Shown: positions 8,626 through 16,710, counted from the first letter of the stretch. The stretch is DNA of 35,453 nucleotides from Candidatus Sulfotelmatobacter kueseliae (GCA_900290255.1 OMOD01000135.1:1-35453), one strand, 5' to 3'. Notes: generated from the sequence alone by a model not told the origin. Numbers and translations: made by a program.

Positions 8626-8865
8626 ATGAGACAGGCTAAGAGCTTTACGATTAGCAACGAGATACTAGCCGAGATCGCAAACACGAAGGGCACCGGATCA
8701 ACCAGCGAGCGCGTCAATGAACTCCTGAAGCGGGCTCTCGACGTCGAACGTCGCGAGCGGTTGGCACGGGACGCAGCGGAGTTCTTCGCTAACGGCAGAG
8801 AAGGCGCGGATCGCGAGAGAGCCGCATACCAGAAGTCCTCCAAGCAGACGCTGTCCCGGGGGTGA
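8626..8865 (+). CDS. antitoxin, ribbon-helix-helix-like
   Basis: This 79-residue protein has an N-terminal pattern KSFTISNEILAEIAN (a beta strand, then a helix) and SERVNELLKRAL (second helix), which resembles a ribbon-helix-helix DNA-binding domain. The charged C-terminal half (ERRERLARDAAEFFANGREG) would be the toxin-neutralising tail. It is followed after three bases by a MazF-type toxin, which is the main support for the role. The ATG at 8626 has no ribosome site, so translation may be leaderless. The exact antitoxin family is not certain. Confidence 0.75.
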   Translation: MRQAKSFTISNEILAEIANTKGTGSTSERVNELLKRALDVERRERLARDAAEFFANGREGADRERAAYQKSSKQTLSRG

Positions 8866-8868
8866 AGC

Positions 8869-9210
8869 GTGTCGAGGATTCCGGCTGGGTGGCATCCACG
8901 GCGAGGCGAGGTGTACTGGTTACGCCTCGATAAGGACCGGCCCGCGTTGATTATCTCCAGCGACGTGCTGAACCGTCATGCCTTGGATGTCTGCGTAGTG
9001 CCCATCACTTCGGTTCATCACGGGCGATTTGCATTGCGGGTCGCCATTCAAGCGGGTGACGGCGGACTCGCTCGCAACTCGTGGGCCAAGTGCGACCAGG
9101 TCGCGACCCTGGACAAACAGCTGGTTGTCTATCCTCCGCTGGGTCGGCTGTCCTCTGAGACGCTCCGGCGCATCGAGGACGGAATCCGACTCGCTCTCGA
9201 CCTTCCCTGA
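8869..9210 (+). CDS. MazF/PemK-type toxin, probable endoribonuclease
   Basis: The 113-residue protein follows the MazF fold: RRGEVYWLRLDKDRPALIIS at the N-terminus, VVPITS in the middle, NSWAKCDQVATLDKQLV, and a closing helix SSETLRRIEDGIRLALDL. Members cleave single-stranded mRNA at short sequences and stop growth when the antitoxin is lost. The start is GTG at 8869, three bases after the antitoxin stop, so expression is coupled. The next gene is convergent, leaving only about 20 bases. The RNA target site cannot be read from sequence. Confidence 0.88.
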   Translation: MSRIPAGWHPRRGEVYWLRLDKDRPALIISSDVLNRHALDVCVVPITSVHHGRFALRVAIQAGDGGLARNSWAKCDQVATLDKQLVVYPPLGRLSSETLRRIEDGIRLALDLP

Positions 9211-9230
9211 GCGCAACGGTGCCGCCGCTT

Positions 9231-10955
9231 CTACGGCGCGTATCCCGCGCCGCGCAGCACTTTGCCGGGGAGCGCGCCGGTCATCTTGCCCTGATCAATC
9301 ACCGGCACGCCATTCACCAGCACGTAGTCCATCCCTTCGGAAAGCTGATTGGGATTGTCGAAGGTCGCGCGATCGCGCACGGTGGCCGGATCGAAGATCA
9401 CCACGTCGGCCCACATGCCCGCCTTGAGCACGCCGCGATCGGTCAGGCGCAGGCGCTGGGCCGGCAAGGCCGAAAATTTGCGAATCGCGTCCTCCAGCGT
9501 CAGGACTTTTTCTTCACTAACATACTTGCTCAGAATGCGCGGAAATGTGCCATAGGCGCGGGGATGAGGATGCGCCTGCCCGAGAATTCCCTCGGGCGAC
9601 GTGCCTTCCGAATCGTTGTCGATCGAAACCCAGGGCTGCTGGAGCGCGAGAGTTACATCGGGTTGCGACATGCCGAACACGGCCACACCGGTCGAGGGAT
9701 CCTGGATCAGAAAATCGAAGAGCGCGTCCATGGGATCCTTGTTCCAGAGCTGGGCAATTTCTGAGAGGCGCTTGCCCTGGAGCGGCAGCAGGTCCGGATT
9801 CTCGACGGCGCCGATCATGATGGCTTCCGGTCCAGAAATCTCTTGCCATTCATTGTCCCAGTCTCGGGATGGAGTGAGCATGTCCTTGCGAATTTTTTCG
9901 CGTGTCGCGGGATCTTTCAGGCGCTCGACCAACTTCGCCGTGCCCCCGTCGTGCGCCCAGGGCGGGATGAAGGCGGAAAAATCGTTGTACCAGGCGGTGT
10001 AGGCGTAGGTGTCGGCGGTTACGTCGGCGCCGGCATCGCGGGCGGCGTTGATTTTGGCAACGACCTCGGGCATGCGGCCCCAGTTGTTCTTGCCCGCAAC
10101 CTTGATGTGCCAGATTTCGACCGGGACGTGGGCCTGGCGGCCGATGCGCAGGGCTTCGTCAATGGCGTCGAGGACGGAATCGCTCTCGTTGCGCATGTGC
10201 GTGGCATAGATGCCGCCAGACTTGCCGCCTTCGGCAGCGAGCGCAATCAGTTCGTCGGTCTTGGCGTAAGGCGCAGGTGCATATTCGAGCGAAGTGGAAA
10301 CGCCGACTGCGCCGTCCTGCATGGCCTGGCGCACCAGGGACTTCATCTGGTCGAGTTGTTCCGGCGTGGGCTGCGTGTCGTCGTCGCCCAGCACCATGCG
10401 GCGCACCTGGGTCGCGCCGACGTAGCTGGCCAGGTTGATGCCCATGCCCTGTTTTTCCAGCCGCGCGAAGTACTGGCGGAAGGTGCGCCAGTCGGGCGTG
10501 ATCTTGTAATGGTCATAGCCGCTGCGATCGGTCTGAATGATGGCATCGTTCAGGGGAGCGATCGAATTGCCTTCGCCAGTGATCTCGGATGTGATGCCCT
10601 GAAAGATTTTCGAGGGCAGGCGGGGGTCGACGAGGATGGTCAGTTCCGACTGGCCGAGCATGTCGATGAAGCCTGGCGCCACGACTTTGCCGCCGGCGTC
10701 AATGGTGCGCTTGCGCGGAGCGGCCGACAGGTTGCCGATGGCCGCAATTTTGCCCTCGCGGATGCCGACATCGCCCGAATACCAGGGCGAGCCGGTGCCG
10801 TCGATGATGTGGCCGTTGGTGATGACGATGTCGAAAGCCGGGCCCGGCGCCTGGGCGAGCATGATGCCAGGAACGACGATCAATGCGGAAACGAATACAA
10901 CGATGATCAACGTGAGAATAAATGCAAGATGGCGTGGCGTGGACATAGCTTTCAT
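9231..10955 (-). CDS. D-aminoacylase-family amidohydrolase, exported
   Basis: A signal peptide or membrane anchor (about residues 10-35) precedes an amidohydrolase domain. FDIVITNGHIIDGTG (41-55) and the C-terminal GVLKAGMWADVVIFDP are typical of the N-acyl-D-amino-acid deacylase and dihydroorotase-like group. ATHMRNESDSVLDAI and EIWHIKVAGKNNWG carry the two conserved metal-site His residues. Unusually, the stretch after PGFID reads MLGQSE instead of the usual His-x-His, and the normal Cys region reads ITGEG. These suggest a distinct subgroup. ATG at 10955 is chosen because GGAGG lies 7 bases upstream; an open frame extends further but has no ribosome site. The permease just upstream may supply its substrate. 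Confidence 0.88.
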   Translation of the reverse strand: MKAMSTPRHLAFILTLIIVVFVSALIVVPGIMLAQAPGPAFDIVITNGHIIDGTGSPWYSGDVGIREGKIAAIGNLSAAPRKRTIDAGGKVVAPGFIDMLGQSELTILVDPRLPSKIFQGITSEITGEGNSIAPLNDAIIQTDRSGYDHYKITPDWRTFRQYFARLEKQGMGINLASYVGATQVRRMVLGDDDTQPTPEQLDQMKSLVRQAMQDGAVGVSTSLEYAPAPYAKTDELIALAAEGGKSGGIYATHMRNESDSVLDAIDEALRIGRQAHVPVEIWHIKVAGKNNWGRMPEVVAKINAARDAGADVTADTYAYTAWYNDFSAFIPPWAHDGGTAKLVERLKDPATREKIRKDMLTPSRDWDNEWQEISGPEAIMIGAVENPDLLPLQGKRLSEIAQLWNKDPMDALFDFLIQDPSTGVAVFGMSQPDVTLALQQPWVSIDNDSEGTSPEGILGQAHPHPRAYGTFPRILSKYVSEEKVLTLEDAIRKFSALPAQRLRLTDRGVLKAGMWADVVIFDPATVRDRATFDNPNQLSEGMDYVLVNGVPVIDQGKMTGALPGKVLRGAGYAP

Positions 10956-11076
10956 CGGTGCCTCCGAAGTGCGCATGAGCGGTGATCCCCTGACCTTTGC
11001 CCTGCTCTTTCTACGATTGGGAAAGCATACCGCAAAGTTCACCAAGAATCGCCGCGAAGGACGCTGACTGAGCGCT

Positions 11077-12444
11077 TTACCTATTCGCAGCGGTGCTTCC
11101 GCGGTACGCGATGCCGCCCAGGACGATCCAGATTCCCAGGGCGATCCATTCATAAACGGTAAAGTGGCCGGGAACAAGCGGAACCATCTTCATCAGCGCC
11201 ATGGCAACTCCGACCAGCAATCCGAACCCGGCTACCAGGCGCTCGGCAGCCGACAGCGTAATCATGCCAGGCTGGCCGGCGGGCAACGTTCCACGTCCGA
11301 GGGCCAGGCATGCCGCGCAGGTCGCCGACCATCCGATGGCGCACGCGACCGAACCAACTTCGGTGACCGGGACGAGGATGGCATCTCCCAGCAGCATACA
11401 GGCGGCAGTGCCGAGGCCCACGCCGAGCACGGCGAGCGACGGCGTCTGGTGCTGCGGGTGAATCGTTCCGGCGCGCGCCGCGATCATGCCGCGCCGCCCC
11501 AGGCCGAACAGCAGGCGGCTGGCGGCCACGAAGCTGCCGTTGAAGCATTTGAACAACGACAGCAAGGCAGCGGCCAGGATGATGTTGACAATCCACCGCG
11601 ATCCCACCGCCTGCTGGAATGCCACCGCGGTCATGAATTTTTCGCCGGTCAGCCGGCGCCAGGGCGCGACGAACGCCACCGCCGCTACGATGCTCGCATA
11701 GAAAAGCGTGCCCACGAAAATGGCCATCCAGATGGCGCGAAAGAAACCGGAGCCGCGGAAATCGGGGCTGGCCTCTTCCGCAGCTTTGCCCACCGATTCG
11801 AACCCGTTCATGAAGTAGGGAACGATCTGAATCACCAGCAAAATCGAGATCAGCGGAGTGTGGGTAAACAGCGGAGGAAAGTTCGCGGGCGAGCCCCGGC
11901 TTACGCCTATACTCACGAAAACGATGAAGAGCGCCAGCGTGCCGAAGCTGGTCCAGTTCTGAAAGGTGGCGCTGAGGCGCACACCGCGATAGTTCAGCAC
12001 GGTGAGAAGCGCGGTCAGGGCCAGACCGATGATCAGGTGCGGCAGATACACCGGGCGCCCGGCAATGCGGTAGAGTTCGAGTGAATCGAGCGCGGGAAAG
12101 ATGTAGCCGGCGATGCGGCCGACGGCAACCGCTTCCCACGGGCACACGATGAAGTAAACCAGGGTCATCATCCAGCCGGTGGCGTAACTGATGGGGCGGG
12201 AGAAGGCGGCTGAAGTGTAGGCGATCTCGCCGGCGGCATCGGGCATAGCGATGATCAGCTTGCCGTACGCCCATCCGACGGGAAGCAGGGCCGCGCCGCC
12301 GATTACAAACCCGAGCACGGTGCCGAGGGCGCCGCCGCGCAGCAGCCAATCGTCCATGATGACCAGCCAGCCCACGCCCACCATGGTTCCCCAACCCAGC
12401 GTGAAGTAGTCGGTGGCGCGCAGCTTGCGGGCAAGAGTGGTCAT
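11077..12444 (-). CDS. APC-superfamily amino acid permease
   Basis: This 455-residue protein has about twelve hydrophobic segments. The N-terminus has the APC pattern LRATDYFTLGWGTMVGVGW in the first membrane helix. Other typical stretches are FMNGFESVGKAAEEASPDFR and NGSFVAASRLLFGLGRRG near the sixth and eighth helices. Members carry amino acids or amines by proton coupling across the inner membrane. The substrate cannot be read from sequence. It lies upstream of the deacylase on the same strand (121 bp apart), so joint use of amino acids or N-acyl amino acids is plausible. No ribosome site is visible before the ATG. Confidence 0.9.
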   Translation of the reverse strand: MTTLARKLRATDYFTLGWGTMVGVGWLVIMDDWLLRGGALGTVLGFVIGGAALLPVGWAYGKLIIAMPDAAGEIAYTSAAFSRPISYATGWMMTLVYFIVCPWEAVAVGRIAGYIFPALDSLELYRIAGRPVYLPHLIIGLALTALLTVLNYRGVRLSATFQNWTSFGTLALFIVFVSIGVSRGSPANFPPLFTHTPLISILLVIQIVPYFMNGFESVGKAAEEASPDFRGSGFFRAIWMAIFVGTLFYASIVAAVAFVAPWRRLTGEKFMTAVAFQQAVGSRWIVNIILAAALLSLFKCFNGSFVAASRLLFGLGRRGMIAARAGTIHPQHQTPSLAVLGVGLGTAACMLLGDAILVPVTEVGSVACAIGWSATCAACLALGRGTLPAGQPGMITLSAAERLVAGFGLLVGVAMALMKMVPLVPGHFTVYEWIALGIWIVLGGIAYRGSTAANR

Positions 12445-12478
12445 GGAGTGTATGCGGTCTCTGGAAAGAAGAGCGCGA

Positions 12479-12484
12479 ATTATA
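12479..12484 (-). promoter_or_regulatory. possible -10 box for the permease gene
   Basis: The minus strand reads TATAAT about 35 bases before the permease ATG. A matching -35 box is poor, with only TAGCCG found 17 bases upstream. The call rests on the perfect -10 and its position. Confidence 0.4.
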
Positions 12485-12590
12485 CAGCATGGCGAGCGCA
12501 GCGGCTAAAAGCGGCGCTGATCGCAGGACCTGAAGGCATGCGCCACCCTAGTGGGCGCTACTAACGAAATATGTGGCTCTGTTGATTTCC

Positions 12591-12740
12591 GCAGGAGCGG
12601 GGGACAGTCGGTCCCGGAGGAACCCCTGAAAATAGCCCGCCAGTTCACTGGCGGGATGGCCTCACATCTGGCAGGAGCGGAGGACAGTCGGTCCCGGAGG
12701 GACCTCTGAAAGGAGCCCGCCAGTTCACTGGCGGGATGGC
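12591..12740. repeat. 70-bp repeat, two copies at 80-bp spacing
   Basis: Copies lie at 12591-12660 and 12671-12740. Each starts GCAGGAGCGG, contains GACAGTCGGTCCCGGAGG and ends with a perfect hairpin CCCGCCAG-TTCA-CTGGCGGG. They differ at only a few positions. The rest of the 563-base gap between the permease and trpS (12445-13007) holds further small hairpins and no convincing gene. Confidence 0.9.
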
Positions 12741-13007
12741 GCGCGGAAAAGACCTTTCGTGCCGTAGGCACGACTGAGCCATAGACGCACCTTTCGGCTT
12801 CGGTCGTCCCTGGCGGGACTGGGAAATCGGTGCGCGTCCGAGGACGCCACAGAGCCGGCCGACCTCCGGAAGCCGGTTTCGCATGGTACTATCGAATCCA
12901 GCCCTCGATGACACTCGAACCCATGCTTATCCGGCTGTGGCCCGGTGAGCAGGCCTGTGTGGCAGGCAATCATTCCAGCCGATTAAGAGCAACTGGTTAA
13001 GAGCAAG

Positions 13008-14039
13008 ATGGCAGAGACAAAAACTCGCAAACGCGTGCTCAGCGGCATGCGCTCGACCGGAAAGCTGCATCTGGGAAACTACGTGGGAGCGTTGGCGAAC
13101 TGGGTGGGCATGCAGGACCAGTATGAGTGTTTTTTTATGGTGGCCGACTGGCACGCGCTTACCACCGACTACGCCGACACGTCTCGCATAAAGGAAAATT
13201 CGCTCGAAGTTGCGCTGGATTGGCTGGCGGCGGGGCTTGATCCGCAGAAGTCGGTGATCTTCATCCAGTCGCATGTTCCGGCGCATGCCGAGTTGCACTT
13301 GCTGTTTTCGATGATCACGCCGCTGGGCTGGCTGGAGCGGGTTCCGACGTATAAAGAGCAACGGGAAAACATCAAGGACAAAGACCTGGGCACTTATGGA
13401 TTTCTGGGATATCCGGTGCTGCAGGCGGCCGACATTCTCGTCTACAAGGCGGACTTCGTGCCGGTGGGCGAAGATCAGGTGGCGCACGTGGAGCTGACCC
13501 GGGAAGTTGCGCGCAGGTTCAACGGATTTTACGGCACCAAGAAGGAAGTTTTCCCCGAACCGCAGTCGCTGCTCACGCCGGCTCCCAGGCTGCCGGGAAC
13601 CGACGGGCGCAAGATGTCGAAGTCCTACGGCAATGCGATTCTGCTGACGGATCCCGAGCCGGTGGTACGGCAGAAATTGAAGACCATGGTCACCGATCCG
13701 GCGCGCGTGAAGCGTTCCGACAAGGGCGACCCCGACAAATGCCCGGTGGGCGATCTGCACAAGATTTTCAGCACCAAGGAAACGATGGCCAAGGTGTATG
13801 AAGGCTGCCGTTCGGCCGGCATCGGCTGCATCGAGTGCAAAAGCTGGGTGGCCGATGCGCTGGTGAAGTTGCTCAATCCCATGCAGGAGCGTCGCAGGAA
13901 ATTCGAGGAGAATCCGCGGCTGGCCTGGGATATTCTGGAGGCGGGCTCGGAGCAGGCTCGGGCGGTGGCAGCGGAAACGATGAGCGACGTGCGCGCGGCC
14001 ATGGGCATGTCGCTGGAGTTTGAAGCGTCGACCAAATAA
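13008..14039 (+). CDS. trpS: tryptophan-tRNA ligase with probable Fe-S motif
   Basis: This class I synthetase attaches tryptophan to tRNA-Trp. The HIGH-type box is HLGN (residues 21-24), the KMSKS box is at 202-206, and the length of 343 is normal. A cysteine set C245-x21-C267-x6-C274-x2-C277 lies near the anticodon-binding region. It closely resembles the 4Fe-4S motif described for Thermotoga maritima TrpRS, recalled as x22-x6-x2. Iron-sulfur binding is inferred from that resemblance. It is followed by scpA, scpB and rluB on the same strand. Its 3' end has been duplicated just downstream. Confidence 0.97.
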   Translation: MAETKTRKRVLSGMRSTGKLHLGNYVGALANWVGMQDQYECFFMVADWHALTTDYADTSRIKENSLEVALDWLAAGLDPQKSVIFIQSHVPAHAELHLLFSMITPLGWLERVPTYKEQRENIKDKDLGTYGFLGYPVLQAADILVYKADFVPVGEDQVAHVELTREVARRFNGFYGTKKEVFPEPQSLLTPAPRLPGTDGRKMSKSYGNAILLTDPEPVVRQKLKTMVTDPARVKRSDKGDPDKCPVGDLHKIFSTKETMAKVYEGCRSAGIGCIECKSWVADALVKLLNPMQERRRKFEENPRLAWDILEAGSEQARAVAAETMSDVRAAMGMSLEFEASTK

Positions 14040-14187
14040 TAGAGGTCAAAATCCCCACCCTGTCGCAAAGAACGCGACAAGGATGGGGCACCCGCATGTC
14101 GCTGGAGTATGAGGGGCCGAAGTAAATAGGGAATAAACTTCCCCGCCTTGTCTCGCCTAAGAACGGCGAGACAAGGACGGGGCAACC
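14005..14187. repeat. duplicated trpS 3' end, each copy followed by a hairpin
   Basis: Unit A (14005-14093) contains the real trpS end (MSLEFEASTK, stop) and hairpin 14053-14088. Unit B (14094 to about 14187) repeats it in diverged form. It reads MSLEYEGPK then stop, followed by a stronger hairpin at 14141-14182 built on TTGTCTCGCC and GGCGAGACAA. The hairpins might act as terminators, but neither has a U-run. Confidence 0.8.
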
Positions 14188-14201
14188 GCAGAACAGTCGG
14201 G

Positions 14202-15086
14202 ATGACGGAAGAATCAAAAGTCGTTGCTGGTCGTGACGGGGCACTTTCACCCGTCATCGTTGCGGGTGCGGCCCCGTCCCAGCCGTCCAAAGACGCCGCC
14301 AGGAAAGAAGAGAGCGACTACCCGTTTTCGGTTGCGGTGACGGACGTCTACGAGGGGCCGCTCGACCTGCTGCTCGATCTGATCCGCAAGCAGGACATTG
14401 ACATCTACGACATTCCCATCGCCAAGATCACGGCGCAGTACCTGGCGTATGTGGAGAAAATTCGCGAGCTGGATGTGAACGTCGCAGCCGAGTTCATCTA
14501 CATGGCCGCCGTGCTGATTCACATCAAGTCGAAGATGCTGCTGCCGCGCGATCCGGACGCGCCGCTGGAAGAACAGGAAGATCCGCGCAGCGAACTGGTT
14601 AACCGGCTGCTGGAGCACGAAAAGTTCAAGTCGGCGGCGCAGATGCTTCTACAGAAGCAGCAGATCGAAGACGCGGTGCTGTCGAATCCCTCGCTCAAAG
14701 AATTCATGGAGGCGGAGGGCGCCGAGCCGGAAATCGCGGCCGACGTGATTGACCTGGTCAAAACGTTTCAGCAGGTGCTGGAGCGGGTGCGCACGCGTCC
14801 GGTGCTCGATGTGGATGAGGAAACCGTCACCGTCGGGCAGATGATTGATTATCTGCGGCGGCGGCTGTCGCTCGAAGACCGGCCCATCCGGCTGAAACAG
14901 CTCTTGCTGCGCATGCCGTCGCGGCCGGCGCTGGTGTGCATGTTCCTGGCGCTGCTCGAACTGGTGCGGCTGCAGGCAATTCAGGTGCGGCAGGAGCGGC
15001 TTTTCGGCGAGATCGCCGTCCGCAAGCACACCCACTTCGGCGAGATTATGAAGGAGCAGTCGGCGGTAAGAGATGACTGGAAATGA
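14202..15086 (+). CDS. scpA: segregation and condensation protein A
   Basis: This is the kleisin subunit that joins the SMC dimer with ScpB to organise and segregate the chromosome. The conserved N-terminal domain begins FSVAVTDVYEGPLDLLLDLI and continues DIYDIPIAKITAQYLAYV and AAEFIYMAAVLIHIKSKMLL. The C-terminal winged-helix part ends FLALLELVRLQAIQVRQERL. The ATG at 14202 is chosen because the upstream 18 codons of the open frame lie in the repeat hairpin. The start region has no strong ribosome site. It is followed by scpB, its partner. Confidence 0.93.
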   Translation: MTEESKVVAGRDGALSPVIVAGAAPSQPSKDAARKEESDYPFSVAVTDVYEGPLDLLLDLIRKQDIDIYDIPIAKITAQYLAYVEKIRELDVNVAAEFIYMAAVLIHIKSKMLLPRDPDAPLEEQEDPRSELVNRLLEHEKFKSAAQMLLQKQQIEDAVLSNPSLKEFMEAEGAEPEIAADVIDLVKTFQQVLERVRTRPVLDVDEETVTVGQMIDYLRRRLSLEDRPIRLKQLLLRMPSRPALVCMFLALLELVRLQAIQVRQERLFGEIAVRKHTHFGEIMKEQSAVRDDWK

Positions 15087-15102
15087 AGCGGCCACGGGTA
15101 CC

Positions 15103-15160
15103 CAGTACTCAGTACCCAGCAAAACCCGGGCGTTCACTGAGTACTGCGTACTGAGTACTG
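15103..15160. repeat. 13-bp perfect inverted repeat between scpA and scpB
   Basis: CAGTACTCAGTAC (15103-15115) is exactly complementary to GTACTGAGTACTG (15148-15160), with a 32-base loop. The right arm is extended by a further GTACTGC. The whole 78-bp spacer is mostly this structure, which ends 4 bases before the scpB ATG and would hide its ribosome site if folded. Confidence 0.85.
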
Positions 15161-15164
15161 ACCT

Positions 15165-15839
15165 ATGTCTTTAAAAGCCCAACTCGAAGCCATCATTTAT
15201 GCGGCCGAGACGCCCATCACGCTGGAGCAGATGATGGCGCTGGTCAAGGAGTCGCTCGTCGCTGAAGGTGTGACGGACGAGGCGGAGATCAAGTCCCGCG
15301 TGCGGTCCACCGTCGAAGAACTGGCTGCTGAATACAGCACACCGGAGCACGGTATCGAGATTCGCGAAGTCGCCGGCGGATACCGCATGTCCACCAAGCC
15401 GGAACAGCACGAGATGGTACGGGCGTTCGCCCGGAGTCTGAAGCCGCCGGTCCGGCTCTCGCTGCCGGCGCTGGAAACGCTGGCGGTCATCGCCTACAAG
15501 CAGCCCGTCACCGTGCCCGAAATCAGCGACATTCGCGGCGTGGATTCCGGCGGCGTGATCGGCACATTGCTCGACCGAAAGCTGATTACGACCGCCGGGC
15601 GCAAGCAGGTCATCGGGCGGCCAATCCTTTACAGGACGACGAAGGAATTCCTGATGCGCTTCGGGCTGAAGGACGTGAGCGAACTGCCCAGCATGGAGGA
15701 GTTCGAAAAGTTGGTGGCGGAATCGTTTCAGGAAGAGCTCGTGCCGGCGGAAAGCGTGCAGACGGAAAGTGAGGTCGCGCAGTCGGCGAGCGGCGAGGCG
15801 GCGAACGGAGTCATGCCCGAGACGGAGAAGGCGGGCTAA
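15165..15839 (+). CDS. scpB: segregation and condensation protein B
   Basis: This is the winged-helix partner of ScpA in the SMC complex. The typical pattern is present: LKAQLEAIIYAAETPITLEQ at the N-terminus, then GYRMSTKPEQ, LSLPALETLAVIAYKQPVT, EISDIRGVDSGGVIGTLLDR and GRPILYRTTKEFLMRFGL. At 224 residues it is normal, with a low-complexity Glu/Ala tail. A palindromic spacer separates it from scpA. The next gene, rluB, completes the common scpA-scpB-rluB order. Confidence 0.95.
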   Translation: MSLKAQLEAIIYAAETPITLEQMMALVKESLVAEGVTDEAEIKSRVRSTVEELAAEYSTPEHGIEIREVAGGYRMSTKPEQHEMVRAFARSLKPPVRLSLPALETLAVIAYKQPVTVPEISDIRGVDSGGVIGTLLDRKLITTAGRKQVIGRPILYRTTKEFLMRFGLKDVSELPSMEEFEKLVAESFQEELVPAESVQTESEVAQSASGEAANGVMPETEKAG

Positions 15840-15878
15840 CCGTAGCTCAGGAAATGCTTCCGGAAAAACTGAGACACC

Positions 15879-15929
15879 GGGGCTGAAGCCCAACGGATTC
15901 AACCGCGCCACGCGGCCCTAAAGGGCCGC
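15879..15929. repeat. small palindromes upstream of rluB
   Basis: GGGGCTGAAGCCC (15879-15891) matches the interior of the element at 3120-3310. GCGGCCCTAAAGGGCCGC (15912-15929) is a near-perfect palindrome. Together they fill the 110-bp gap between scpB and rluB. Confidence 0.65.
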
Positions 15930-15949
15930 TCTTCCACAAACCGATCATC

Positions 15950-16702
15950 ATGCCTCTTGAGCGCCTGCAAAAAATCATTGCTGCGGCCGGCATCGCTTCC
16001 CGCCGCAAGGCCGAGGAACTGATCTCTTCCGGCCATGTGCAGGTGAACGGACAGGTGGTCACCGAACTGGGCACGAAGGCCGACCCGGAAATTGACCACG
16101 TCCGGGTGAACGGAAAACTTCTGCACGGCGCGCAGCGGCACGTCTACCTGTTGCTCAACAAGCCCAAAGGCTACGTCACGACCATGAGCGATCCGGAAAA
16201 GCGCCCGACCGTCATGGACCTGATTCGTGGCGTGAAGGGGCGCGTGTATCCCGTGGGACGACTCGACTACGCCAGCGAAGGCCTGCTGCTCCTCACCAAC
16301 GACGGGGAGTTGGCCCACCGCCTGATGAAGGCCGCATCGCACGTGCCTAAAACTTACGTCGTGAAAGTAGCGGGTACACCGAACGAGCAAGCCATTGCCA
16401 AGCTGCGAGCCGGAGTTTCCATCGCCACCGATGACGGCAAGCGGGTGAGGACCAACCCGGCCGCTGTGCGCGTGGTAAAGGAAGCGGCGAACCCGTGGTA
16501 CGAAATCACGCTGATCGAGGGGCGGAATCGGCAGATTCGCCGCATGTTCGAAGCGGTGGGACATCACGTGGAGAAGATCAAACGGGTTCGTTACGGCCCG
16601 CTCACGCTCGATGTTCCTCCCGGCGAATTCCGCCCGCTGACCCTGAAGGAAGTCGACCGGCTCAGATCCGCGTCCGGCATGCGGAAGGAAGTTGTAAGCT
16701 GA
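15950..16702 (+). CDS. rluB: 23S rRNA pseudouridine synthase, RsuA/RluB family
   Basis: An N-terminal S4 RNA-binding domain (RLQKIIAAAGIASRRKAEEL, residues 5-24) is followed by the catalytic domain. The catalytic Asp is D106 in GRLDYASEGLLLLTND. A later conserved stretch is EGRNRQIRRMFEAVGH. The family converts specific uridines in rRNA to pseudouridine. The RluB assignment rests on the scpA-scpB neighbourhood and on length; RsuA-like specificity for 16S RNA cannot be excluded. No ribosome site stands out before the ATG. Confidence 0.92.
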   Translation: MPLERLQKIIAAAGIASRRKAEELISSGHVQVNGQVVTELGTKADPEIDHVRVNGKLLHGAQRHVYLLLNKPKGYVTTMSDPEKRPTVMDLIRGVKGRVYPVGRLDYASEGLLLLTNDGELAHRLMKAASHVPKTYVVKVAGTPNEQAIAKLRAGVSIATDDGKRVRTNPAAVRVVKEAANPWYEITLIEGRNRQIRRMFEAVGHHVEKIKRVRYGPLTLDVPPGEFRPLTLKEVDRLRSASGMRKEVVS

Positions 16703-16710
16703 AGCCCGAC

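Noticed and set aside
9843..10985. Open frame of 380 codons on the plus strand
   Set aside because: It lies opposite the D-aminoacylase-family gene, whose motifs and ribosome site are clear. The translation is Val/Gly/Asp-rich without any domain.
11150..12490. Open frame of 446 codons on the minus strand overlapping the permease gene in another frame
   Set aside because: It is a frame shadow: Arg/His-rich, with no membrane helices, while the overlapping frame encodes a clear APC permease.
12591..12740. CRISPR-like array
   Set aside because: There are only two long copies, and the ten-base gap between them is far too short for a spacer. There are no cas genes.
14053..14182. Intrinsic terminators after trpS
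   Set aside because: The hairpins are strong but lack a following U-run and belong to a duplicated repeat. Termination is possible but not supported.
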